Origin: Dysgonomonas mossii DSM 22836
Lineage (GTDB): Bacteria > Bacteroidota > Bacteroidia > Bacteroidales > Dysgonomonadaceae
DNA: 64,000 nt
Assembly (NCBI RefSeq): GCF_000213575.1
Contig: NZ_GL892004.1
Location: 608,491-672,490, forward strand
Direction: 5' to 3'
The number at the start of each line of letters is the position of its first letter. Positions within the stretch are counted from its first letter, which is position 1. Below, one piece after another: positions 17,139 to 26,091 of this stretch. The notes under the pieces were generated by a model. It saw only the letters and a list, made by a program, of their open reading frames with translations. It had not been told where the DNA came from and searched no databases. Position numbers and translations under genes: made by a program.

Positions 17139-17774
17139 ATGAATATATATCTTTCATCGGCTTATTTAGCGCCTATTCAGTATTATGCAAAATTTGTGCA
17201 GGGAGACCATATATTTATTGAGCAGAATGAGAATTACACAAAACAGTCGTATCGCAATCGCTCTATGATTGTTTCGGCTAATGGGTCTATTCCTTTATCT
17301 ATTCCTGTCGTTCATTCATCTTCCGAAAAAACATTGACGAAGGATATTCGTATTGCAGATCATGGCAATTGGCAGCATATGCATTGGAATGCGATTGTTT
17401 CGGCTTACAATTCAACTCCTTTTTTTGAATACTATCAGGATGATTTTTATACGTTTTATCATAAGAAATATTCTTTCTTATTCGATTTTAATGAAGAGCT
17501 TCGAATTCTTATTCTAGGTTTGCTCAATATCGAATCGCCTGTGATAGAATATACCTCCGGATATAAGACGGCATTTGAAGACCATGAGCTCGATATGCGG
17601 GATGTGATTCACCCAAAGAAAGATTTATCGCTAGATCCTTCCTTTGTGTCAATTCCTTATTATCAGGTTTTTGAACAAAAACTAGGGTTCGTGGAAAATA
17701 TGAGTATTGTGGATTTGCTTTTTAATATGGGAAATGAAAGTCAATTGATTTTAAACAACTCTTTCCACAGATAA
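17139..17774 (+). CDS. WbqC family protein
   Basis: A 211-residue cytosolic protein. The N-terminal YLSSAYLAPIQYYAKF with RIADHGNWQHMHWNAIVSAY matches the WbqC-like family, often linked to surface-polysaccharide synthesis and sometimes to transfer of acyl or amino groups to sugars. No catalytic mechanism is established that I can confirm. It starts 7 nt after the signal peptidase homologue and ends the dapB operon. Its link to the signal peptidases appears positional. Confidence 0.85.
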   Translation: MNIYLSSAYLAPIQYYAKFVQGDHIFIEQNENYTKQSYRNRSMIVSANGSIPLSIPVVHSSSEKTLTKDIRIADHGNWQHMHWNAIVSAYNSTPFFEYYQDDFYTFYHKKYSFLFDFNEELRILILGLLNIESPVIEYTSGYKTAFEDHELDMRDVIHPKKDLSLDPSFVSIPYYQVFEQKLGFVENMSIVDLLFNMGNESQLILNNSFHR

Positions 17775-17829
17775 GCGTTCTGTTAAAGTATTTTATAACC
17801 CTATTTACCTATTTATCTATAAAACATCG

Positions 17830-17837
17830 TATTTTTG
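17830..17837 (+). promoter_or_regulatory. -7 promoter element of the Ig-like lipoprotein gene
   Basis: TATTTTTG matches TAnnTTTG, 19 nt before the start codon at 17856. This implies a very short 5' untranslated region. Confidence 0.5.
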
Positions 17838-17855
17838 CGTTAAATTAAATAAAAC

Positions 17856-19922
17856 ATGGTACAGTCCATAAAGAAATATATCTCATTATTACTTGTTTTA
17901 GTAGTCACTATTTTGATCGCTGTAGCCTGTGCAAATATGGCTACGCCAACAGGAGGACCGGTTGATCTCGATCCTCCGAAGGTGGTACGTAGTTCGCCGG
18001 GTTTTAATGCAACTCGTGTGGCGAAAGGAAAAATAACGATAGATTTCGATGAGAATGTAACAATAAAGAATCCTTCAGAGAATGTGATTATCACCCCTCC
18101 GCAAAAAGCTTTTCCTATTATACACTCCGTAAACAGGCGAGTAACAGTAGAATTGCGAGATACTCTTATGCCGAATACTACTTACACAGTAGATTTTACG
18201 GATGCCATTGTAGATAATAATGAGGAGAATCCTTTAGAAAATTTTTCATATTCTTTTTCTACAGGAGATGTTGTCGATTCTTTGGCTATTTCCGGTAAGG
18301 TGATAACCGCAGATAACCTTGAGCCGGTGAAAGGAATTTATGTGGGATTACATGCCAATTTGGAAGATTCAGCTTTTATCAAGCTGAAATTTGATCGTAT
18401 CGGGCGTACCAATAGTGCCGGGGTATTTTCTATTAAGGGTGTAGCGCCGGGGAAATATAAGATATACGCTTTGGCTGATGCCAATAGAGATTATATGTAT
18501 GATAATCCTGCTGAAGCGATAGCTTTTATGGAAACTATAATCGAACCTACATCAGAAAGGGCACTAAGAAGTGATACTATATTTATAGACCATGATCATG
18601 ATCACGATCAGGAAGCTGAAACACCAAAGAATCAGAAAGAAGCACCCAAGAAAGAAATTGATACGATTAAAACAGTAGAGTATACACGCTTCTTACCTGA
18701 TAATATCGTTTTGAGATCTTTTAAATCGGGCTTTCAGCGACAATATCTGCAAAAACATGAGCGTACACCAAATCAGCTTTCATTGTTCTTTGGTGCACCA
18801 ACAGCAATGCCGGAAGTAGAGCCTCTCAATTTTGACAAAGAGAATTGGGCTATATTAGAGAAAACGCCAAAGAACGATACGTTAATCTATTGGATGAAAG
18901 ATAAAGCTCTCATGGCTCAGGATACTCTTATGCTGCGTGTATCTTATATGAAGACAGACTCTTTAAACCAGTTAGTTTCAACAACTGACACATTGAAGTT
19001 TATAGACCGTACTCGAAAGAAAGATAAGGAGAAAGAAGAAAAAGAAAAGGAGAAAGAACGGAAAAAGCTTAAAGAAGGAGAGGAGCCCCCAATTACCTTC
19101 TTAACGATTAATAATAATTTGAATTCTTCGTGGGATACCTATAAAAATATTCAGTTAGAATTTAATGAACCTATTACGACAGATTCTCTGATAAGTAAAA
19201 TTATACTTCGACAGAAGAAAGATAGTGTATATAGCGACATTCCTGTTCAACTGGTTGTAGATTCTGTAAATCCACGAAAATATTCTATCAAGAATAGGTG
19301 GACGTATGGCTCAGAATACCAGATGAGGATAGACTCGGCTTCAATTTATAGTATCTACGGATTGTGGAATAATAAGCTGGAACAGAACTTTAAGGTGAAG
19401 AATGAAGATCAGTACGGACAGTTGGCTATATGGGTAGAAGGCATAGATAGTATTCCTTCTTTTATGGAAATTTTAGATAAGTCGGATAAACCAATTCGTA
19501 AATCCAGAGTCATAGATAATGTTGCGGTTTTTAAAGACGTTGATCCCGGAACATATTATGCTCGTATTGTTCTCGATAGGAATAATAATGGAGTTTGGGA
19601 TACCGGAGATTATGATATGAAACTTCAACCCGAACTGGTTTACTATCTTGGCAAAGCAATCGAAGTAAAGGCTAACTTTGAGATTGAAGAGAATAACCCG
19701 GCTTGGAGGATTAATTCAAATAGCATGGATAGCCAGAAACCGTTGGATATAACAAAACAGAAACCCGAAGATAAAGAAGCGCGAAAGAAAAAACTAGAAG
19801 AAAAAGACGCTAAAAATCAGCGGACTAGAAACCAAAATAATACTACTACCCAGCAAGGAAATGCTACAGGTAGGAATAGAAATAGTTCTAATAATAGCTA
19901 CAACAATACGAATAGCTTTTAA
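17856..19922 (+). CDS. Lipoprotein with N-terminal Ig-like (Big_5/SbsA-type) domain
   Basis: A 688-residue exported protein. A hydrophobic signal (about 7-24) ends in a lipobox-like LIAVAC, so the mature form is probably lipid-anchored at Cys25. The segment after this (PTGGPVDLDPPKVVRSSPGF) is a common Bacteroidota Ig-like start, with TITIDFDENV- and TFSTGD-style strands up to about residue 135. A carboxypeptidase-regulatory-like region (GKVITADNLEPVKGIYVGL) follows. There is a His/Asp-rich stretch (DHDHDHDQEAE) near 248, a highly charged Lys/Glu helix near 395, and a disordered Asn/Thr/Gln-rich tail. The role is unknown; a structural envelope or gliding/secretion-associated lipoprotein is possible. 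Confidence 0.85.
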   Translation: MVQSIKKYISLLLVLVVTILIAVACANMATPTGGPVDLDPPKVVRSSPGFNATRVAKGKITIDFDENVTIKNPSENVIITPPQKAFPIIHSVNRRVTVELRDTLMPNTTYTVDFTDAIVDNNEENPLENFSYSFSTGDVVDSLAISGKVITADNLEPVKGIYVGLHANLEDSAFIKLKFDRIGRTNSAGVFSIKGVAPGKYKIYALADANRDYMYDNPAEAIAFMETIIEPTSERALRSDTIFIDHDHDHDQEAETPKNQKEAPKKEIDTIKTVEYTRFLPDNIVLRSFKSGFQRQYLQKHERTPNQLSLFFGAPTAMPEVEPLNFDKENWAILEKTPKNDTLIYWMKDKALMAQDTLMLRVSYMKTDSLNQLVSTTDTLKFIDRTRKKDKEKEEKEKEKERKKLKEGEEPPITFLTINNNLNSSWDTYKNIQLEFNEPITTDSLISKIILRQKKDSVYSDIPVQLVVDSVNPRKYSIKNRWTYGSEYQMRIDSASIYSIYGLWNNKLEQNFKVKNEDQYGQLAIWVEGIDSIPSFMEILDKSDKPIRKSRVIDNVAVFKDVDPGTYYARIVLDRNNNGVWDTGDYDMKLQPELVYYLGKAIEVKANFEIEENNPAWRINSNSMDSQKPLDITKQKPEDKEARKKKLEEKDAKNQRTRNQNNTTTQQGNATGRNRNSSNNSYNNTNSF

Positions 19923-19955
19923 TTAAAAACTTAGCAAACTATAAAAGATAAAGTT

Positions 19956-20771
19956 ATGGTGAAAAAAATTACAGGAATCATAATTATGCTTTCAGCTTTA
20001 TTCGGACTGAATGCAAATGCTCAATGTAAATTAAATAATACATTTTTTCAGGCAGGAGAGGATTTGTCTTATGATCTTTATTTCAAATACGGAATTATTT
20101 ATACAAAAGCCGGAACCTCCTCGCTGAAAACCATTTCGGAAAAGTATAATGGCACTGATGCTTACAAAATGACATTGATGGCTCAGTCTACGGGAACTGT
20201 CCGTAAAGTATTTGCGTTAAACGATACTTTGTCTTGTTATACAACCAAAGACCTTGTACCGTTGGCATATATCAAAGATGCATTTGAAGGAAAGGACTAT
20301 ACAAAAGAGGAGGTGCGCTATACGTATACCGGAAACAATGTTATTATAAGAGCAAAGCGCCACAAAAATGGATCTTTTCGTTTTGATGAAACTTTGACAT
20401 CTTCGTCGTGTATATATGATATGATGAGTGTGGTTTTTTATGCTCGAACTTTAGATTTTTCTTCGATGAGAAAAGGACAAACGACAAAAACAGACTTTAT
20501 CTCGGGAAAGAAAAAGGTAAATATGATTATAGAATACGATGGTATAGAAACCGTTGAAGCGAATGACAAGAATAAATACAGCTGCATAAAACTAGTACTA
20601 AGTATCATGGATGACGCCTTTAGCGATAAAAAAGAAGCCATGAAGGTATATATTACAAATGATAACAACCGCATGCCTGTACGTCTCGACTCGAAGCTGA
20701 ATATAGGTTCTACAAGAGCAATTCTAAAGAGTTATAAGGGAAATAAACATCCGGTATCGACAGTAAGATAA
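19956..20771 (+). CDS. DUF3108 domain exported protein
   Basis: A 271-residue protein with a signal peptide (MVKKITGIIIMLSALFGLNA, cleavage near NAQC). The mature region FFQAGEDLSYDLYFKYG...AGTSSLK and the C-terminal MKVYITNDNNRMPVRLDSKL match the DUF3108 pattern, a periplasmic beta-rich fold of unknown function that is widespread in Bacteroidota. It follows the Ig-like lipoprotein by 33 nt on the same strand, suggesting cotranscription and a shared envelope role. A terminator follows. Confidence 0.88.
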   Translation: MVKKITGIIIMLSALFGLNANAQCKLNNTFFQAGEDLSYDLYFKYGIIYTKAGTSSLKTISEKYNGTDAYKMTLMAQSTGTVRKVFALNDTLSCYTTKDLVPLAYIKDAFEGKDYTKEEVRYTYTGNNVIIRAKRHKNGSFRFDETLTSSSCIYDMMSVVFYARTLDFSSMRKGQTTKTDFISGKKKVNMIIEYDGIETVEANDKNKYSCIKLVLSIMDDAFSDKKEAMKVYITNDNNRMPVRLDSKLNIGSTRAILKSYKGNKHPVSTVR

Positions 20772-20796
20772 ATATATGATTTCAATAAAATACAAG

Positions 20797-20825
20797 GGGT
20801 TGGTTCTTACAGATCAACCTTTTTA
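20797..20825 (+). terminator. Terminator after the DUF3108 gene
   Basis: GGTTGGT and ATCAACC form a 7-bp stem with one G-T pair, followed by TTTTT. It lies about 26 nt after the stop codon, in front of the convergent minus-strand gene. Confidence 0.6.
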
Positions 20826-20856
20826 TGCTCTGTTTTGCAATAGGATAAGTTGATGA

Positions 20857-22011
20857 TTATTGCTCTTTAAATGCCAGATAAGTCCAAACCGGATAATGAT
20901 CGGAATATTTAATCTTGTCAACCGTACAGTTATAAGATTGGAAAGCCATAGAGTGCATGATGAAATCTATTCGGAACCAGAATTTGTTTTCATGGTAGGT
21001 GATACCTTGTCCAAAACCGGTGTTAGCATAAGAGTCTACAAGGTTATCTCCTTTGATTGTATAATAAGCGTAAGAAATAGGTGAGTCGTTAAAATCTCCG
21101 CATACAATAGTCGCATCTGTTTCTTGTTTGTCTATGATCGAGCGTATTATTTTGGCTTGCGCTTCTCTTATCTTATAAGCTGCTCCTAGTCGTGTTTGCA
21201 CGTTCATGGCCACCTCTCCGATCATCTCTCTATCTCTCGTTTTGAAGAATTCTTTGTATAGTTTCTTGTCTTCAGATGTTATTCGGTTCGATTCCAGATG
21301 ATTATTTACAAGTGTTACCTTTTTCTTATTGATTATTAATTCATACATAGCAGATCCATTGTATGAGCTTTCTAACGGGAGACGCTCCGCTTTTTCTATC
21401 GGGAATTTAGAAAAACAGGCTAATCCATATATGAGGTTTCCTCGCGATGATCCCAGCTTTATGATTCTGCTATAAGGATAATCTTTCAACTTTTGTTTTA
21501 TTTCCACCTCCGATATTATACTTTTCTTGTTCTTACTGTTGGAAGGCGATACAGCAAATTCCTGCAAACAAATTATGTCCGCATTGCTGTTTACCAAATA
21601 GTCCAATATCGGATTGTTTCTTGCGGCTTCACCTTTCGCCCAATTGAAAGCACGCACATTGTAGGTGAGTACTTTTATGTGTTTTTGAGGAATGTCTTTT
21701 TCTTTTGTCTTAAAATGAATTGGATAGCATGTTAATATTGGTTGCCAGAATGCACATATTGCGATAAGTTGAACCAATGCATACTTCCATCGGAAGGTAA
21801 TAACCCAGAGTATTAGATACAGAATGTTTATAAATAGGATAATAGGGAAACCAAGCCCCAGATAAGCAATAAATGTTACTTGAGACGGAACCACATACCA
21901 TGCAAGAGTTGACAAGATGAGTATAATGATAGCTATTAGGTTGGTGGCGAATACTGTATATTTGATAAATCGACCAACTCTAATCTTGGATAATTTATTT
22001 TTTACTCGCAT
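20857..22011 (-). CDS. Membrane-anchored endonuclease/exonuclease/phosphatase-fold protein
   Basis: A 384-residue protein with three transmembrane helices in the first 100 residues and a C-terminal metal-dependent phosphoesterase domain. Motifs are LTYNVRAFNW (about 117-126), IICLQEF with the metal-binding Glu, LVNNHLESNR, VCGDFNDSP and SDHYPVW with the catalytic His. The fold cleaves phosphodiesters or phosphomonoesters (DNase I, inositol phosphatase and sphingomyelinase relatives). The substrate here is unknown. The ATG at 22011 is chosen over the in-frame TTG just upstream. The start overlaps the end of the rhomboid gene by 17 nt, so translation is probably coupled. Confidence 0.88.
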   Translation of the reverse strand: MRVKNKLSKIRVGRFIKYTVFATNLIAIIILILSTLAWYVVPSQVTFIAYLGLGFPIILFINILYLILWVITFRWKYALVQLIAICAFWQPILTCYPIHFKTKEKDIPQKHIKVLTYNVRAFNWAKGEAARNNPILDYLVNSNADIICLQEFAVSPSNSKNKKSIISEVEIKQKLKDYPYSRIIKLGSSRGNLIYGLACFSKFPIEKAERLPLESSYNGSAMYELIINKKKVTLVNNHLESNRITSEDKKLYKEFFKTRDREMIGEVAMNVQTRLGAAYKIREAQAKIIRSIIDKQETDATIVCGDFNDSPISYAYYTIKGDNLVDSYANTGFGQGITYHENKFWFRIDFIMHSMAFQSYNCTVDKIKYSDHYPVWTYLAFKEQ

Positions 22012-22879
22012 CAAATAGCTGTTTTTTTTCGTCTGAGCTAAGGCTGCTATAACCCGAAGTTTTTATTTTGTCCAGTATACGGTCTATCTCCTCTGTTGCT
22101 TTATGGCGACGTTGATTATATTGCTGGTCGGTTTCAGGTCTTTTGTATTTAACCTTCATCTTCTTTTTATAGCTTGGCTTGGTTAGGTTGGCAACAGAGT
22201 CAATTATTTTGTTCATCCATCGGGTTATATCTTTCCCTTTCAGGTATTGTTTAGCGAATAGATAACCCATCAGGGCACCTCCGATATGAGCGATATGCCC
22301 TCCGGGATTTGTATTGCTGTCTAGCGATATAAAATCAATAACGAAAAGGAAAAGCGCGATATAGATAATCTTCACACGGAATACCATGAAAAGGCTTACT
22401 TCGGCATTCGGCCTGTAAAAGGCGGAAGCAAAAATAATAGCCATAACCGAAGCCGATGCCCCTATCATTGGGGGATGATTCATTTCCAGATAATATGGTA
22501 TCGTGTTGAATGATATGATATACAATATTGCACCCGCCAAACCTCCGAGCAAATATAGGCTTCCCAGATTTTTAGGACTGAAATAACTCAGGAATATCTG
22601 TCCAAACCAGAAGAGCATAAGCATATTGAACAGTATATGAAAGAATTCGAGGTGGACAATCATATAGGTCAATAATGTCCACGGACGTTTTATCAGTAGA
22701 GAGAAGTCAGAAGTTACGGCAATGTAGGGTAATAAGTTAAATATTTCGATCTTAAATAACTTACCTATAATCCCGATAACAGAAAGAATCAAGAATACAG
22801 CGATGTTGATGATTATAAGCTGTATGAGTATATCTTTCTGCTTAAATCGATATTTAATATTCTCTAAAATTGTGCCCAT
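21995..22879 (-). CDS. Rhomboid-family intramembrane protease with C-terminal extension
   Basis: A 294-residue inner-membrane protein with about six transmembrane helices. HLEFFHILFNMLMLFWFG is the conserved loop/TM2 region. The catalytic serine motif reads MIGASASVMA (GxSA instead of the usual GxSG), and the histidine partner is in HIAHIGGALMG. A cytosolic tail of about 80 residues rich in Lys and Arg (KKKMKVKYKRPETD) follows. It cleaves transmembrane segments of unknown substrates. It overlaps the second rhomboid by 26 nt and the downstream phosphoesterase gene by 17 nt, so the three form one translationally coupled minus-strand operon. Confidence 0.9.
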   Translation of the reverse strand: MGTILENIKYRFKQKDILIQLIIINIAVFLILSVIGIIGKLFKIEIFNLLPYIAVTSDFSLLIKRPWTLLTYMIVHLEFFHILFNMLMLFWFGQIFLSYFSPKNLGSLYLLGGLAGAILYIISFNTIPYYLEMNHPPMIGASASVMAIIFASAFYRPNAEVSLFMVFRVKIIYIALFLFVIDFISLDSNTNPGGHIAHIGGALMGYLFAKQYLKGKDITRWMNKIIDSVANLTKPSYKKKMKVKYKRPETDQQYNQRRHKATEEIDRILDKIKTSGYSSLSSDEKKQLFDASKK

Positions 22880-23615
22880 TTGCTTTTCCTTTCTTACGCC
22901 AGTAAAGTATTATGAAAAATCCCGTGATCAATCCTCCCAAATGCGCAAAGTGTGCGACATTATCTCCTGCGTTATCCACAATACCCAAGAATAATTCCAT
23001 CACACCATAGCCTATAACAAACCATTTTGCTTTTATCGGTACAGGGAAGAAAAGCATCATTAGCTCAACATTAGGGAATAACATACCAAAAGCAACCAAT
23101 ACTCCGAATACTGCGCCGGAAGCTCCAACCATACTGGTGTTAACAAGTAAGTTTAATGCTCCCATGTCAGGATCTGTATAGTTTCTGTTGCTCATCAATA
23201 TACCCATTCCTTCATTATATACCGTGGAAATGGCTTCAGCCGACATGTTAGCTTCTATTGAATGAACTCTGATATATGTGATTAGCATTTGTAAAGCGGC
23301 AGCTCCAATCCCTGTCAACATATAGTAGACCAGATATCTTTTTGGCCCCCATACCATTTCAAGCGTGCGGCCAAACATATATACAGCGAACATGTTGAAA
23401 AATATATGCCCCAAACTCCCATGCATAAACATATAGGTTATAATCTGGTGAGGCATGAAATGTTCTGAATAAAAATAGTGCAGAGCAAGATAATTACTCA
23501 TATTAAGCCTGCTGCCTAATAATTCATCAGCAATCCAAACTAAGAAGTTGATAATTATGAGATTTCGGGTAACTACCGGAATCGAACTCATGAATCCCGA
23601 GCTATTTTGATTCAT
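22854..23615 (-). CDS. Rhomboid-family intramembrane serine protease
   Basis: A 253-residue inner-membrane protease with six predicted transmembrane helices. MHGSLGHIFFNMFAVYMFG is the conserved TM2 region, VGASGAVFGVLVAFG has the canonical GxSG catalytic serine, and NVAHFAHLGGLITG has the catalytic histidine. It is the first gene of a three-gene overlapping minus-strand operon with a second rhomboid and an EEP-fold protein. Its substrates cannot be predicted. Confidence 0.93.
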   Translation of the reverse strand: MNQNSSGFMSSIPVVTRNLIIINFLVWIADELLGSRLNMSNYLALHYFYSEHFMPHQIITYMFMHGSLGHIFFNMFAVYMFGRTLEMVWGPKRYLVYYMLTGIGAAALQMLITYIRVHSIEANMSAEAISTVYNEGMGILMSNRNYTDPDMGALNLLVNTSMVGASGAVFGVLVAFGMLFPNVELMMLFFPVPIKAKWFVIGYGVMELFLGIVDNAGDNVAHFAHLGGLITGFFIILYWRKKGKANGHNFREY

Positions 23616-23646
23616 CTTGATTTCTTGTTTTTTCGTTTCAAAAGCC

Positions 23647-23654
23647 CAAAATTA
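23647..23654 (-). promoter_or_regulatory. -7 promoter element of the rhomboid operon
   Basis: On the minus strand this reads TAATTTTG, a match to TAnnTTTG, about 32 nt before the rhomboid start codon. No clear -33 element is seen. Confidence 0.4.
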
Positions 23655-23759
23655 CAGATATTTTTTGTTTTTCTTGAGGAAAATGACTTTACGTTTAGAT
23701 ATTTTCTGAATTCTAGCTAGTTTTTCCTATTTTTTTTTATGATTATTAAATAAAACACT

Positions 23760-23767
23760 TATATTTG
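23760..23767 (+). promoter_or_regulatory. -7 promoter element of the HU gene
   Basis: TATATTTG is an exact consensus match about 78 nt before the HU start codon. The upstream sequence is very AT-rich with no clear TTG. Confidence 0.5.
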
Positions 23768-23844
23768 AGTGCCAGAACTAGAAATGTATACAAAAAACAA
23801 TTCGGTTATATAATGTTTAATTAAATCATTTACATTCAATTATT

Positions 23845-24111
23845 ATGAACAAGACAGAACTTATCAATGCAATTGCTGAAAAATCAGGATTGAGCAAAGT
23901 TGATTCTAAAAAAGCTCTTGAAGCCTTCATTGAATCAGTAACAGAAGAAGTGAAAAAAGATGGCAAAGTTGCCCTAGTTGGTTTCGGTACATTCTCTGTA
24001 ACTCAAAAAGCAGCAAGAAAAGGAATTAACCCTAGAACTAAAGCTGTTATCAATATCCCGGCTAAGAAAACTGTTAAGTTTAAAGCTGGTGCTGATTTAG
24101 CTGCACTATAA
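23845..24111 (+). CDS. HU family DNA-binding protein
   Basis: An 88-residue nucleoid protein that bends and compacts DNA as a dimer. The start MNKTELINAIAEKSGLSKVD is the helix-turn-helix dimerisation part, VALVGFGTFSV the central strand, and GINPRTKAVINIPAKK the beta-arm with the intercalating proline, followed by the FKAGADL tail. Length is the normal 88-90 residues. It is a single gene with its own promoter and terminator. No sign of the longer IHF-like variants is seen. Confidence 0.96.
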   Translation: MNKTELINAIAEKSGLSKVDSKKALEAFIESVTEEVKKDGKVALVGFGTFSVTQKAARKGINPRTKAVINIPAKKTVKFKAGADLAAL

Positions 24112-24133
24112 TTGATTAAAAAAAAGAAAAAAG

Positions 24134-24163
24134 AAGTAGGGAATAATCTTTCCTACTTTTTTT
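24134..24163 (+). terminator. Terminator after HU
   Basis: AAGTAGGGAA and TTTCCTACTT form a 10-bp stem with one G-T pair, followed by a run of T, about 22 nt after the HU stop. Confidence 0.75.
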
Positions 24164-24198
24164 ATGCCCTAAAACTACCTTATAGGGTACTTTTTTCT

Positions 24199-24206
24199 TA
24201 GCTTTG
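24199..24206 (+). promoter_or_regulatory. -7 promoter element of argS
   Basis: TAGCTTTG matches TAnnTTTG and lies about 32 nt before the argS start. Confidence 0.5.
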
Positions 24207-24237
24207 CAACCTGAATAAGTAATTTTCAAAATCATAT

Positions 24238-26034
24238 ATGAAGCTAGAGATAAGATTACAGGAGGTAATAATTAATGCCATAGAGTCACTCTATGGACAA
24301 GTGGTGACAGCAGGACAGCTTTCTTTACAAAAAACAAAGAAAGAGTTTGAAGGTCACTATACTTTAGTTGTATTTCCTTTTCTGAAAATGTCGAAGAAAG
24401 GACCTGAGCAAACAGCACAGGAGATAGGAGAGTGGCTTAAAGCGAATGCATCGGAGGTAAGTAGCTTTAATGTGATCAAAGGATTTCTTAATCTGACTAT
24501 TGCTACTACTTGCTGGATTGATGTGTTAAATGAAGTTTATGCCGCAGAAAGTTATGGTATAACAAAGGCTGATAATAATTCTCCTTTGGTAATGGTAGAA
24601 TATTCATCTCCAAATACAAACAAACCTCTACATCTAGGGCATATACGAAACAACCTGTTGGGGTTTGCACTGTCCGAAGTGTTAAAAGCAAATGGAAACA
24701 GAGTTGTAAAAACAAATATAGTAAATGACAGGGGAATCCATATCTGTAAATCGATGCTCGCTTGGCAGAAATGGGGAAATGGAGAAACTCCCGAATCCAC
24801 AGGCAAGAAGGGTGATCACCTTGTTGGTGATTACTATGTAATGTTCGATAAACATTACAAAGCAGAGCTTGCCGAACTACAATCTAAAGGCTTATCTAAA
24901 GAAGAGGCTGAGGCTCAGTCTACATTGATGGCCGAGGCTCGCAATATGCTTCGTCTCTGGGAGGGCGGTGATGTTGAAACTGTTTCTTTATGGAAAAAAA
25001 TGAACAGTTGGGTTTATGCCGGATTTGACGAAACATATAAGCGTCTGGGCGTAGACTTCGATGAAATATATTATGAATCAGAAACATATTTGGACGGAAA
25101 AGATACGGTACTCAACGGTCTGAAAAATGGTGTTTTATATCAGAAAGAAGATGGTTCTATCTGGATCGATTTGACTGCAGAAGGTTTAGATCATAAATTA
25201 TTACTCCGCAGTGATGGTACTTCTGTGTATATGACACAGGATATAGGAACGGCTCAGCAGCGATTCAAAGCGCATAAAGATTTGAATAAGATGATTTATG
25301 TAGTGGGAAATGAACAGAATTATCATTTTCAGGTTTTGTCAATCGTGTTGGATAAATTAGGCTTTGAGTTTGGCAAAGGGCTAGTGCATTTCTCTTATGG
25401 AATGGTGGAGTTGCCCGAAGGCAAAATGAAATCGCGCGAAGGAACTGTTGTGGATGCCGATGATCTGGTAGATGAAATGGTTGCTACAGCAAAAGAAACA
25501 TCACAAGAGCTTGGTAAGCTTGAAGGGGTAAGTGAGCAAGAGGCTAATAATATTGCCCGAATGGTGGGTATGGGTGCTCTGAAATACTTTATCCTGAAAG
25601 TAGATCCTAAAAAGAACATGACCTTCAATCCAAAAGAATCGATTGATTTTAATGGAAATACAGGACCGTTTATTCAATATACACATGCACGTATACAATC
25701 GATACTGCGTAAGGCTGCGGAACAAGGGATCTCTATTCCGACAACACTCTCTGCTGATATTTCGCTAAGTGTAAAAGAAGAGGGTCTTGTGCAACAAGTT
25801 GCTGAATATGCATCGATCGTAAAGCAAGCGGGTGATGAATATAATCCGGCTCTGATTGCAAATTATATATATGACCTGGTAAAAGAATATAATCAGTTTT
25901 ACCATGACTATACTATCCTAAAAGAGGAAAATGCAGATTTGAAGAATTTCAGGCTCATACTTTCCGATAATGTAGGGCGTGTAGTAAAAAGCGGAATGTC
26001 TCTCTTGGGTATTGAGGTTCCGGACAGAATGTAA
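24238..26034 (+). CDS. argS: Arginine--tRNA ligase, class I
   Basis: A 598-residue cytosolic enzyme that charges tRNA-Arg. It has an N-terminal Add-1 domain (residues 1-115), then the class I core with SSPNTNKPLHLGHIRNN (HIGH-type motif HLGH near residue 134) and KMKSREGTVV as the KMSKS equivalent (about 397). An alpha-helical DALR anticodon-binding domain begins near FIQYTHARIQSILRKA. Length is within the family range (about 550-600). The gene is single, with its own promoter and a hairpin terminator shared with the convergent lipoprotein gene. Confidence 0.97.
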   Translation: MKLEIRLQEVIINAIESLYGQVVTAGQLSLQKTKKEFEGHYTLVVFPFLKMSKKGPEQTAQEIGEWLKANASEVSSFNVIKGFLNLTIATTCWIDVLNEVYAAESYGITKADNNSPLVMVEYSSPNTNKPLHLGHIRNNLLGFALSEVLKANGNRVVKTNIVNDRGIHICKSMLAWQKWGNGETPESTGKKGDHLVGDYYVMFDKHYKAELAELQSKGLSKEEAEAQSTLMAEARNMLRLWEGGDVETVSLWKKMNSWVYAGFDETYKRLGVDFDEIYYESETYLDGKDTVLNGLKNGVLYQKEDGSIWIDLTAEGLDHKLLLRSDGTSVYMTQDIGTAQQRFKAHKDLNKMIYVVGNEQNYHFQVLSIVLDKLGFEFGKGLVHFSYGMVELPEGKMKSREGTVVDADDLVDEMVATAKETSQELGKLEGVSEQEANNIARMVGMGALKYFILKVDPKKNMTFNPKESIDFNGNTGPFIQYTHARIQSILRKAAEQGISIPTTLSADISLSVKEEGLVQQVAEYASIVKQAGDEYNPALIANYIYDLVKEYNQFYHDYTILKEENADLKNFRLILSDNVGRVVKSGMSLLGIEVPDRM

Positions 26035-26058
26035 AGCAGACAAGATAAAAACGAAACT

Positions 26059-26091
26059 AAAAAGAGGTTACTTATTCAGTAGCCTCTTTTT
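26059..26091. terminator. Bidirectional terminator overlapping the 3' end of the minus-strand gene
   Basis: AAAAAGAGGTTACT (26059-26072) and AGTAGCCTCTTTTT (26078-26091) form a 14-bp stem with one G-T pair. With A- and T-tracts at both ends it can stop transcription in both directions. The right arm is made of the last codons of the convergent lipoprotein gene. Confidence 0.75.

Noticed and set aside
18590..18625. His-rich stretch DHDHDHD as a metal-storage domain
   Set aside because: Only seven residues long and inside a disordered linker of a large lipoprotein, which is too little to claim metal binding.
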